Source: Apostichopus japonicus (lineage: Eukaryota > Echinodermata > Holothuroidea > Aspidochirotida > Stichopodidae). From it: a stretch of DNA of 64,000 nucleotides. Below the pieces are notes generated by a model. It had not been told where the DNA came from. It worked only from the letters and a program-made list of their open reading frames with translations, and did no database searches. The position numbers were made by a program, and so were the translations under genes. The DNA is taken from positions 30,841,960 to 30,905,959 of the forward strand of contig NC_092563.1 in assembly GCF_037975245.1 (NCBI RefSeq). The letters run 5' to 3'. The number at the start of each line of letters is the position of its first letter. Positions within the stretch are counted from its first letter, which is position 1. This document shows, piece after piece, positions 23,586 to 33,598 of the stretch.

Positions 23586-24142
23586 CATGGGCGCAGATCC
23601 TGGTGAGGACAGCGGGACGCGTCCCCACCAACTTTTTCAGTAGTGGGGACATGATATACCGTGGCCCCACCAATTTGTCTTGACCAATAGCTGCATTTCA
23701 AGTTCCCCTGTATTAAACTTTGGCGCAGTTTGATCCAGCATTGTGCAAATGACATGCAGCAGTTCTCATTTTATTGTATTTTATCCACAGTTGTTAAATA
23801 TAGGACGGAAATCGCATTTGCGGCAGTCTATATTTGTTTTCTGGGAGAGGACCCCAGACCCATCGTATATACATAAGTCTACTTGGATTATTTGTCCCTG
23901 TTTTCTTTCTGCAGACGCCCATGTATTTCTCCAAACTAAATTTTTAAGCCATGAGATCTAAAACTTTAGGAGGTTTAGGAGCATCATTAGGTCTGGGAAG
24001 TGTTATTTCCGGCGATCTGGGAGGTATATTTGCCCAAAAAAAATCCCACGCTACGCGCGAACCCATGGTCGCGCTCTGCTTAGATAGTGTCATAGAACAG
24101 ACACGCGTCCCCACCATTATCCAAGACTGATCTGCGCCCATG
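23586..24142. mobile_element. Nested non-autonomous element (557 bp)
   Basis: Inverted termini CATGGGCGCAGATC (23586-23599) and GATCTGCGCCCATG (24129-24142). Flanks ctccaaac and ctcaaac look like an 8-bp target duplication with one base lost. A sequence at 62,140-62,316 (opposite orientation) matches both flanks and is continuous across this point, giving an empty site. A terminus of the same family is also present at about 62,043-62,114. Confidence 0.88.
23997..24090 (+). repeat. Shared hAT-internal module, copy in the nested element
   Basis: About 95 bp: tttccggcgatctggga, a variable middle, then cgcgaacccatggtcgcgctctg and cttagatagt. Related copies lie at 9,948-10,045, 24,614-24,706 and 24,775-24,868. 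Confidence 0.75.
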
Positions 24143-24613
24143 CTCAAACTGTCGATGTGTGTAGTGTTCGGTTTCGGAAATATCTGGTATATTTTTATTT
24201 CCTTCAACGAAATTTTTTAGAAGCCGTCTGAATATTCGAAAATTCCCTAACCAACATTCTTCATCATACTTCATCATACTCGTGCAATTTTGACCCGTCT
24301 GTTAGGGTTTGAAGGAGGTTTTTCTATATCTGTTGTCCGTAGATGATATTTTGTGCAACATTATGGGTATGTTTTGAAGTGAATTTATTCACGAGAATTG
24401 TGAATTTTCAAATTCTGAACAGTGGGGCTGACGGATATTGTGGGCCGCGATGAAGAATCACCTACAAAAGCAATGATCCACAGGATATGTGATGAAGTCG
24501 AACGTGATGTGTGACTGGTGACAATCTTCAAAAAGGTTAGATGAGAAAAAAGTATTTGGAAAAACTTGGTTCTCAGGCAAAAGTGTACATATGGTTGTCA
24601 GTTTCAAGCCCGA

Positions 24614-24706
24614 GAAGTGCCATTTCCGGTGATCTGGGGGTACCAAAACCAGAAATTTGCTTGTACGCTGCGCGCCAACCAATGGTGGCGCTCCGCTTAG
24701 ATAGTA
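24614..24706 (+). repeat. Shared hAT-internal module, second copy
   Basis: Reads tttccggtgatctggggg ... gcgcgccaaccaatggtggc gctccgcttagatagt. It is followed at 24,709-24,748 by cgcgccccccgggttag ... catacgcccctg, which resembles the end of yet another element (inverse of CAGGGGCGTATG). Confidence 0.8.
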
Positions 24707-24774
24707 ATACGCGCCCCCCGGGTTAGAAAATCCTGCATACGCCCCTGGTTAAATGCAGCTTTTCAAGGCCTGGG

Positions 24775-24868
24775 CAGTGCCATTTTACTGCAATCTGGGA
24801 GGCAATATTTGCCAACAAATTCTTGTGCACTTCGCGCCAACTTATGATGGCGCTCCACTTAGATAGTG
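24775..24868 (+). repeat. Shared hAT-internal module, third copy
   Basis: Reads cagtgccattttactgcaat ctgggagg ... cgcgccaacttatgatggcg ctccacttagatagtg. It is more diverged than the copy at 24,614 and in the same orientation. Confidence 0.75.
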
Positions 24869-24951
24869 AGCCAGCAGTTATGACTTTTTATTTCATCAAT
24901 GGCCTGCAACCCCCCCCCCCCCCCTCTTCTGACAAGAAATCTCCGCCACTG

Positions 24952-26612
24952 AACCGTACCGCACATTCGATTGAGCAGTACCGCACATTCGATTTAACGG
25001 TACTGCACATTCGATATAACGGGACCGCACATTCTGTTTAACGGTATCGAAAATTCTATTTAACGGTACCGCACATTCGAATGAACGGTACCGCTCAATC
25101 GAATGTGCTGTACCGCACAAAAGATTTAACGGTAACGCACATTCGATTTAACTATATCACACATTCCATTTAACTGAACCATACATTATATTTAACGGTA
25201 CCGCACATTCGAATGTGCTGTATCGCACATTCGATTTATTGGTACCGCACATTCGATTGGGCAGTACCGCACATTCGAATTAACGGTACCGCACATTAGA
25301 TTGAACTGTACCGAATATTCTATTCAACGGTACCGCTTTTTCAATTAAACGGTACCGCTCAATCGACCGTTCTGTACCACACATTTTATTTTACGGTACC
25401 GAACATACTATTAACCTGTACCGAACATTCGATTGCACGGTATCGCTAATTCGATTGAACGGTACCGCATATTCGATTTAACGATACCGCTCATTCTATT
25501 TAACGGTAACGCACAATCTAATTAACGGTACTGCACATTCGAATCCGCGGTTTCGCCCATTGGAGTTAAAGGTATCGTACATTCGATGGAACGATACCTC
25601 ACATTCGATTTAACTTTACCGCACATTCGATCGAACGGTACAGCACATTGGATTGAAAGGTACCGCACATTCAATTTAACAGTACAGCACTTTCCATTGA
25701 ACGGTAACCCACATTCGAATAAACGGTACCGCACATTCTATTTAAAGGAACCGCATATTCGATTGAACAGTACCGCACATTCGATTTAACGGAACACCAT
25801 ATTGTATTTTAGGGTATTGCACATTCGAATGAACGATACCGCACATTTGAATGAAGGGTACCGCAAATTCGAATGAACGATACCGCACATTCGAATCTGA
25901 GGTGTCGCACATTCTATTTAATGGTACCGTACATTCTGCTGAACGTTACCTCACATTCGAATAAACGGTACCGCATATTCTATTTAACGGTACTGCATAT
26001 TCGTTTTTAAGGTACTGCACATTCTACTGAACGTTACTTCACATTCATTTAACGGTAACGAAAATTCGATTTAACGGTACGGCACTCTTGATTTAACGGG
26101 AACCATACATTCTATTTAACGGTAACGCAGAATCTAATTAACAGTACCGCACATTTTGATTGAACGGTACCGCACATTCGATTGAACGGTACCGCACATT
26201 GGATTTAACATTATAGTTAACGGTACCGCACATTCTATTTAACGGTACTGCACATTCTATTTAACAGTACCGCACATTCGAATGAACATTACTGCACATT
26301 CATTTAACCGTATACCACAAATTCTATTTAACGGTATCGCACATTCGAATGCATGGTACCGCACATTCTAGTTAACGGTACTGTTCATTTGATTTAAAAT
26401 TCTATATAACTGTACCGCACATTCGATTCAACGGTACCGCACATTCCATTAACGGTACCGCACATTCGATTTAACATTCTAGTTAACGGTACCGCACATT
26501 CTATTTAACGGTACCGCACATTCTATTTAACAGTACCTCACATTCGATTGAACGGTACCGCACATTCGATTGAGCGGTACCGCACATTCGATGTAACGCT
26601 ACCCCACATTCG
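24952..26612. repeat. 22-bp satellite array, right part
   Basis: The same GGTACC-based satellite continues after the hAT-type insertion. Its first roughly 500 bp match 19,491-20,040 closely (for example gaacgggaccgc-like and gggcagtaccgc variants in the same order), so this belongs to the duplicated block that was split. Toward the right edge units become more regular (several near-consensus copies between 26,150 and 26,600). The array stops abruptly at about 26,612. Confidence 0.95.
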
Positions 26613-26687
26613 CTGAAGTAATTCGCCTCACTACTGAAGTAATTTTTATAGGGCAGATAGTGGCGAATTCCTTTCTAGAATATCTAA

Positions 26688-27075
26688 TATGACACTTGTC
26701 ATTTTGTGTTGAGTCCTTCTGTTTCTAATGCAGCATTAACTTGTGCAAGTTGTTGATTTTGAGCTGTTGCAAGTAATGAGTGTATATCTTTCAATAGTTT
26801 ACTTACTGTTGTCCTTGGCAAGCTGTGTTCTTCTGTTAGTTCAATGTGAACAAGCCTACGGCATCCTGAATATGTTGTCCTGTATGTCCTAGTTATTCTT
26901 CATTATCTAGGTTTGAACCTATACTAATGACATGAATGAGGCTGTCCACAGAATATCCTTCCTTGACCACTAATGAATCAGCAGCAATGGCACATGTACT
27001 TTCACTGATCATAATTTTGGGGGTTGACACTGAATCTGCAATCTTTTGAAATTCGTTTGAAGTCTGAAATGAATA
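26688..27075 (-). pseudogene. Unrecognised coding remnant
   Basis: On the minus strand an acceptor-like tract (tttattcatttcag, ending about 27,065) is followed by an open stretch containing SNEFQKIADSVSTPKIMISE and ending at TAA (26,893-26,895). In another frame, immediately downstream, an open stretch contains RITRTYRTTYSGCRRLVHIE and SLPRTTVSKLLKDIHSLLAT, ending with TGA near 26,688. Composition looks protein-coding, and the abrupt frame change suggests decay or a missed intron. I do not recognise the family. Confidence 0.35.
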
Positions 27076-27186
27076 AAAATAACAAATAAATACATACAAA
27101 ATGTCATAATGCAACAGGTGTATAATGACAGGATCAAACATGTCTTTCTCTTTACAGTGCATTACACTTGGTCCATGTGTGGACAA

Positions 27187-29024
27187 TTATCCTTCCCATA
27201 CCTTATATGTGCGCATCCCTATATGACTCATTGGTGCTTCTATGGTACTTTGTACTCATAGTAAGGATCTATACAACCAACTAAACTTTAATCTTAAAAT
27301 GGGATGTAGTTCTGTTGTCATTCTGGAAGACTATAACTAAAGAATACACAAGAAAGGTTATGATTTTCACACAAACGCTTTAAGTCCTTGAGGAGTTGAC
27401 TACAATGGATGCAATAAGTATATTGTAATATTTGACAACAGGAGCAACACCTTGGCTACAGTTGCAAATTATAAATACCAGAAATATTACTTGCTATACT
27501 CATCTTGCCGTAAGGAATAATATGAGAGACATAAATCCCTCTTGTAAAGATTCAGTTTGCTTTGCTTTGATAATTGCTAATGACAAGTTAAGCCGGCCTG
27601 CTCTTAGGTGGCAGACACCATCTGCAGACCACTGGAACAGCACATCAAAGTGGCAGCCTCGTCAAAATTAACATAGCTGGGCTTTCCTTTCACCAATCAT
27701 GCGTAAGTCATAAACGATCAATAGATTTACAATACATAGGGATATTAAATAAACTAGACAAGATAATTAAATAAAGATGATCACTTAAGTGCATGAGTTT
27801 ATATTGAGCTAATATCACTACAAGATTGTTTGTAACCCCAAATGACATCTACTACAATAGATGTGTTCAAGTTATATACACATTGGTATAATCTGGTAAA
27901 TTTGTACAGCCCTGCTGACAAAGAACACTGTACATCTACCCTACACATATCATTAGATGCACCAAGTTGACACTGGCGTAAAGCCTAAATGCCTAGGTTT
28001 GAGATACTTCAAAGATATCATGTTGAAAACTGTTCAATGCAATAAGACTAAACATGGCCTACAATTAACCTTTTAATTAAATTCTGCATCCATTGAAGCA
28101 TGACATGACACTTGACATGACGCACGTCAGAGGCAGGTTCTGTAGAAAGTGGCGGGTGGCCACAAGAGCACCGAAGACTTGCCTGTTGTCGGGAGTCCTG
28201 TGAGTCTTCTGCCAGAATTTTAAAAGTAAAGAAGCCCATTTTAAATGCAATTTCCTGGATACTGACTTATAATCATAATCAGGTTAACGAAATTTTAAGC
28301 ATTTTCATGAGCATGTGAAGGTGGAAGGGGCTTGGGATGGTAAATCCCACCTGAATCTACACCTGCATAAGATATTCTAAAATACTCAGAACATGAAAAC
28401 AGGTGATACCAAACATGCCAAGATCACAAATATTCTTTTCCAACTTTGATCTTACATTTGTGTAGGAAACGAAGTCTTCTTCATTTTCACGTAGCAGCAT
28501 TGGTAGCAACTGTAATCCTGCTTTATTCTGTTCCTATGTTCTGTCTACCTCAGAGCTTCTAATATTCCTGGAATAATAACAATGTATGTGAAGAACATGA
28601 TATGACAGTTTGCATCATGTAGTTTTACGTTTGATACACAATTCATGATATTAAGAACGGTAAAAAATGTCTTAACTACGCGCAATGAACGTACCACAAT
28701 GTAAGCCCACTATTGAGAAATGTGGTCTTTGACTTTGTAACGTTTTGGATTTCCTCAGTCGCAACAAAAACGAACATTTTGGCACCCTTAGGGGACTAAG
28801 ATTTCATGTAAGGGTTAAGAGATGAAAGGTTGTTGAAAGGTACTAGATCTGTTTGTGATTAAGAAAATAAATATGAAGGTAAAAGAACACTCTATCAACG
28901 CATGCCATTACTTTTTATTTACCTTTGAACGGTTTCTTGGGGTCGGTGGGGGGGGGGGGGTATAGTCTGTCTACACTGGAGTGGAGATCGTTGGGAGCGT
29001 TAAGCTTTTGAAGGGGCATAAGGC
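27187..29024. other. Intergenic, nothing recognised
   Basis: No clear gene. A 12-bp G tract occurs near 28,950. Small ORFs at 27,432 and 28,048 have no recognisable features. Confidence 0.4.
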
Positions 29025-30014
29025 TTAATACCCAAGCCTCCTGGTAGGTCTACAACACTGGTAGAGATTTAATCTGACTGAAATTAAAGTTGAAGATTTA
29101 CTTATCACACCTGTGTAGAATTTCTTTAATCTTGTCATGTTTAGGACCACTCTTGACACTCTTGAGGTAGCATCTTCCCAGTAAGGTGATACTTTTGGAC
29201 AATCTAGGAAACTTCTCACTGTTAGTAGAAGTGCAGGATACTTTTGGAGTAAGTCTATAACAAGTGGTTTATTGGTTAAATATGCCCTTCGTTGTAGATA
29301 TGTTTTATCCATAAGTTCCTCGATCAAAATCAAGTTTATGGCCCCTTTCTTAGACATCTCCTTTTTTATGGTTTCTTTATGTATTTTCAGAGAGGTATTA
29401 TCTTCAGTGGATGGTATCACTGAAAAGTATCCAAGATGATTGAGTAGTTTATGCTTTTGGGCTCATTTTCAAGCTTGTTCTGCAAAGTCATGCTAAACTT
29501 GATACAGAGTAACTGAATGTCCCAACTATATCATCAGAACTGCCAGCTTTTTCAGTTACACTAATCAGTTTGTTTGATTCTTCAGTGGTCTCTTGTTTGG
29601 TATTCGGAACATCTTTAATCACACCTGCACAAAGTTCTGGTGGAGTCATATCTATACCAAATTCTAGTGATCCAACTGTAAGCTAAAAGGAAGCTTTATC
29701 ACTCTCATCATTAGACACACAAGAACTAGATGCACTAGTTGCAGAACAATTAAAATTGACTTTATCAGCTCATATCAAGGGCTCTAAAGGTTGAAAAGGG
29801 CAAAGTTTAATGTTGCTCTTTTCTAAAATTTTGTTTCCAAGCTCAAGGTCAACCCATGACTGAAAATCCTCATCAAAGTACTGGAAACATGTTTCTTCTA
29901 ATAAAAATGGAACACCTATCATTATGCAGAGAGTAATGTATAATGACTCAGTGAATCTTCATTTTCTAGTTCAATTACTTTCTTAGAATGACCATACTCC
30001 ACAAGAATTTTCAT
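29025..30014 (-). pseudogene. PB1-like / SAMD3-like multicopy protein, degraded 5' half
   Basis: Minus-strand remnant of a protein family common in aquatic animal genomes. From ATG at 30,014 it reads MKILVEYGHSKKVIELENED, then two stops, then (frame-shifted) CFQYFDEDFQSWVDLELGNK, a pair that resembles the two halves of a PB1-like domain. Further on, the 29,420-29,025 frame has STEDNTSLKIHKETIKKEMS and LMDKTYLQRRAYL, then LLQKYPALL, matching the S(T)ED...H...L/F-K...M-x-R-T-x-x-x-R-R pattern I associate with SAMD3-like and transposon-linked proteins. Multiple stops and frame changes show it is not functional. The family name is my recollection, not a search result. Confidence 0.55.
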
Positions 30015-30172
30015 GGTGGTGGGTAATGTTGATAACGCTCAAAGTGGTGATAGTTTTAGCTCCAACACCTGTTTTGGGAACAAAATGAAACACCAAATTT
30101 TGAAATATACCTTGGCAAACTGACACCTCATGAAATACCAGCAGAAGTCAATTCCTAAACAAATTTCTCTAG

Positions 30173-30512
30173 TCAGATTTTACTTTGATTACTCCAAGCA
30201 TATTCTATGTTTAAGGACCACAAAACACTGGCCAAAACATTGTAAATGCTTAAAAGATAAAAATCTTTCAGATCTTCTATTCCTACAAAGCACAAACCTT
30301 TCCTTTGTTCCAGTTTGTATAACCTAACATTTTGAACATGTTGGACTGCATACTTTTCAACAATTAACAACATATCTTCTCCTTTTGACAGCAACACCCT
30401 GATTAGACCAATGTCAAACAAATCGTTATTGTTGTCTCCATTCATAACAACTGACAGATGCTTTTGATACTCTACACCACTAATCTTAATAGACTGACAA
30501 ATTTCAAAGTCG
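30173..30512 (-). pseudogene. C-terminal domain fragment of a multicopy transposon-like protein
   Basis: Open on the minus strand: ISGVEYQKHLSVVMNG, then FDIGLIRVLLSKGEDMLLIV, YAVQHVQNVRLYKLEQ and GIEDLKDFYLLSIYNV. This is the 'GVEYRK...F-G-I...VEKY...LKDYYPLSxY' type C terminus seen in repetitive C2H2/SAM-associated proteins of marine animals. It begins after a possible acceptor (gaaatttgtcag, ending about 30,502). The Penelope-like element directly upstream has replaced whatever preceded it. Confidence 0.55.
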
Positions 30513-30530
30513 TGTGTAAAAGTAAGTTGG

Positions 30531-30575
30531 CCTGACGTTTCGATCCTAGCAGGATCTTCTTCAGAGGCTAATAGG
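30531..30575 (-). ncRNA. Hammerhead-ribozyme-like motif of the PLE (probably degenerate)
   Basis: On the minus strand: TTAGCCT, CTGAAGA, A, GATCC-TGCTA-GGATC, GAAA, C, GTC, AGGCCAA. TTAGCCT can pair with AGGCCAA (6 of 7) as stem I; GATCC/GGATC forms stem II; GAAA and GTC fill the remaining core positions. The canonical CTGATGA is CTGAAGA here, with one extra A, and stem III is minimal, so self-cleavage is doubtful. Hammerhead motifs are known in Penelope-like elements, which fits the context. Confidence 0.55.
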
Positions 30576-30892
30576 CAAGTAACAGTAACAGAAGGGTCAA
30601 AAACACGCACAGAATATAGACAGGTTGTGGGCACGGTAAACACAAAAAGATAGATAGATGTAAGGGGATTAGTAGACAAGGGACGGAGAGAAGAAAGAAA
30701 CCAACAGTGGAAGAGGAGAGGTAGGAGATAAAACAGTGGAGGAACAAAGAGAGGTTTAAGGGAATGGGGTAGGGAACATCTGGAGAAGGACAAAGACAGA
30801 AAGGTGTGGAGCAAAAAGAGTGGAAGAGAGCTATGAGAAAAGGAGTGATAGGGGGAACAAGGGGAGATGGAGGGGGTTGGGCAGAAGAAAAG

Positions 30893-31967
30893 TTAGTCAT
30901 GTCTTTCCTGAATGTTGAAGCCATGAGGTTGACTGGTGCGAAGGAGTTGCATCCACAGCCTCTCTATGCTGATTCGTACTAGGTCAGGGCGGCTACCTAA
31001 GGATTCAATCCCTTGTAAGGACATGTCGTTAATGGTATGGTTGGGAAGGTTAAAGTGTTCTCCAACTGGGGGTTTCAGTCTTCATGGTGTTTACTATGGA
31101 TCTGTGACCATAGAAACGCTTTTTGAGGGTGGTTTTGGTTTCGCCAACATACTGGATGCCGCAAACTCTACAAGAGATCATATGTATGACATTAGTGGTT
31201 GTGCAAGTGATGTGACTCTTAGTCTTGCTTGTGAGTTGCATGCTGTGGCTGGTGATGGAATTGGATTCAACAATGTGGAGGCTGCAGATGATGCATCTCG
31301 AAGTACGATCACATTTGAAAGTACCATGCTGAATGGGTGTAGGGTTAGAAGTTACAGGTGGAACAGCATCACGCACAAGAAGGTCTCGTAGATTGCGTGG
31401 ACGTCTGTAGGCGATGGTGGGTTTTTCAGGGACGGCTCGTTGGAGTCCATTTGAAGTGAGGAGAATGTTGTGGTTGGTAAAGGTGATATGCTGAAGAGGA
31501 GGAAGATTTGGGTGGAAAGTCACAACTAGGGAGAGCTTGTCGTTGCAATCTTGTCCCTTTTTGTCCTTCACTGCCACAGTAGATGATCTGGATAGGGAGC
31601 GGACTCTCTGAATGGCTTCACGAACCCTTCTGGCACTATGGTCCTGGCAGTAAGGTGTTTTTCCAAAGCATCTGTATGGCGAATGAAAGAGGAATTGTTA
31701 GAGCAAATGCGACGAAGACGAAGTGCCTGACTGTAGGCAATTCCAGACTTGCAGTGACGGGGATGGTAGCTTGAAAATTAGAGATACTGGTGTGTGTCTG
31801 TGGGCTTGGTTTATAAGTCTGCAGAGAGAACCGTGTTCCTTGCGAACAGTCACATCGAGAAATATAACCTGTTGGTGAGAGAAATCAGAGGTGAATTTGA
31901 TGGTGCTGTGGAAAGAATTGATGTGATTGATGAAGGTGATCAGGCTATCCTGGGGCAGGGGTTTCAC
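30893..31967 (-). pseudogene. PLE RT C terminus plus GIY-YIG endonuclease, frameshifted
   Basis: Blocks in minus-strand order: FINHINSFHSTIKFTSDF and VIFLDVTVRKEHGSL (31,967-31,800); TKPTDTHQYL then SSYHPRHCKSGIAYSQALRL and HLTARTIVPEGFVKPFRES in a second frame with one TAA; LSLVVTFHPNLPPL and RRPRNLRDLLVR; a Cys pair (RCIIC); VIHMISCRVCGIQYVGET followed by LKKRFYGHRS, the GIY-YIG core of Penelope-like elements (31,577-31,050); then, after another frame change, PVGEHFNLPNHTINDMSLQG, ending with TAA at 30,893-30,895. At least three frame breaks make it inactive. Confidence 0.9.
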
Positions 31968-33598
31968 TCTTGGATCACTAGGTAAATCGTTGCTAGTAGA
32001 CTGACGGTAGACATTGGATGCAATGTGGTGATGAGATTATTTATTTCAAATAATGGTAACATATAATAGTTGTATATATTTACATTGTATGATTGTTTGT
32101 TCTTGCTTCATATGATACTTTGTTGTATACCAACTATTTTGTCTCTGGGGAGGAGTACTCTTGGTTAAACTAAGAAAATAGTTGCGAGTAGACAGGTGGT
32201 ATTTATAAGGTGTTCGGTGGCTTTGTTATTCCCACCCTCCACCAGATATGAAGATCTTTTTCATTTTGTTTATAAATTTAAATAATGCTTAACACATAAT
32301 CTTTGTGAATATTTTAATTGTAATTGATTGTTTGTTCTTGCTTCAAATAATAGTGTTTGCATACATGTAGTCTTGGGTAAACAAGAAAAGAATTGTTGGT
32401 TAGATGTGAAATATGGTTGTGATAAGGTGACCTGAGATGAATCAATATTATATCGAGAAGCTTATTTGAATTTTTGATTGTATGGTCACCTCATCCTAGA
32501 CCGCATTTGAAGGGATTTTCCATGCTGTATTTTTATTTTAAATAATTTATGAATGTTTGTATATTATAAAATTGAAATTGATTTATCTCTTCTTATCTTT
32601 ATAATTTGTAGTTGGTTATTTTTTAACTTGTTTGAATTCGTTCTTTTTGCTTTATGGGTGAGGGGTGTAATGCTTACATTCCCTTCATTCTGACACTACC
32701 AAGGCATGAAATGATGTCAATGGAACGGTTTTACTCAGTCATGTATATAAGATGGGTGTTAAAGCTTAAGGTGGTTGGAGTTAAAATAAGGAGAAAAGTA
32801 TTGGAGACGAATTTTGTCAGTTTCACTGTCAGTTTCAAAGCAGCCCACCCTCCACCACATATATGGTGCTTGTTCCATGTGTTTGTTATCTTTAGTGATA
32901 CATATACAATACTACCTGAACATTTAAACATTTTTATTGATTATCTTTGCATGGTATTATTTGTTGGGTTTTAATAAATATTTCTTACTTTAAAATAAAG
33001 TTTGTATCATTTTCAGTCTCACAGCTTTTAATATTCATTGTTATTATTCTGTAAATCAATCTTTAAAGGCAGAGAATTCCATCATACATAATTTTCCACG
33101 CAAATATATGTACTGTGTAAATAGTATTTTGAAAAGATAATTGAAAGATAATCTCTAAATTCTCAATAAGGAAGACTAAAACTGAATCCGTTGAGGTAAC
33201 TCTAAAAGTGGTAATATTTCACGAAACACTTGAGTTTTTAAGGAGAAAACACCGTTTTCGGTTGCAGCAATTCAATAATGATGAAACACGCAAACCAGGA
33301 TGAACGTTTAAGCAATATACGGTTAACATCTCATGGATTAATCTGAGGAAACCCAACTTTTGGTTGCAGCAACATTAAATTTCCATTTTCCAGTAAACGT
33401 TTACAATTTTGTTTTACTGTGTAGTATTGTAACTATTTTATGATCATAAAAACTTTACAAATCTAACGGAATTTCTAATGTTGAGAGACTGGCCTTTATC
33501 ATCCCTGTAAAGTCAGAACGCGACGGTGGTTATTTCAGTCACGGTTGGTAGCCCTCTTAGGGTTTTAATCAGGAGCTTTCTATTTTATAGCTGTTGTA
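31968..33598. other. Intergenic, nothing recognised
   Basis: AT-rich DNA with loosely repeated phrases such as gattgtttgttcttgcttca (about 32,091 and 32,325) but no gene that I can support. Confidence 0.45.

Larger units (their letters stand above)
22989..24951. mobile_element. Non-autonomous hAT-type DNA transposon (1,963 bp) inside the satellite
   Basis: Termini CAGTGGCGGAGA (22989-23000) and TCTCCGCCACTG (24940-24951) are perfect inverted repeats. The target-site duplication aaccgtac lies at 22981-22988 and 24952-24959. A related satellite copy at 19,491-19,498 shows the same context without the insert. It contains G/C homopolymers inside the ends, a purine-rich stretch (23,385-23,490), a nested element, and two further copies of the GGTGGCGCTCCGCTTAGATAG module. 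No transposase ORF. Confidence 0.94.
30515..31967 (-). mobile_element. Penelope-like retroelement (PLE), 5'-truncated
   Basis: Minus-strand element with the end of the reverse transcriptase, the linker and a GIY-YIG endonuclease domain, then a 3' region with a hammerhead-like motif. RT palm and fingers are absent: similarity starts at SLITFINHINSFHSTIKFT (about 31,945) and the sequence upstream is unrelated AT-rich DNA. The right boundary is thus an internal truncation, and the left boundary is near 30,515-30,530 where a host-like coding fragment resumes. Confidence 0.88.

Noticed and set aside
23337-23606. ORF with K/R/E-rich run, and the similar one at 63,427
   Set aside because: Caused by purine-rich simple sequence inside hAT-type elements; the opposite strand gives an equally long L/F/S-rich ORF.
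17961-26612. Many ORFs of 60-124 codons with repeating RYRTFDLTVPHI or ECAVPFNRMCGT peptides
   Set aside because: They follow directly from the 22-bp satellite passing through all three frames; they occur on both strands and contain no Met or domain context expected of genes.
17961-26612. CRISPR-like repeat array
   Set aside because: Units are contiguous with no spacers, both orientations occur, and the DNA is eukaryotic.
30173-30924. Single 213-codon minus-strand ORF spanning 30,814-30,173 as one protein
   Set aside because: It fuses PLE 3'UTR sequence, with an L/F/S-rich run, to an unrelated C-terminal fragment; the junction is the element boundary.
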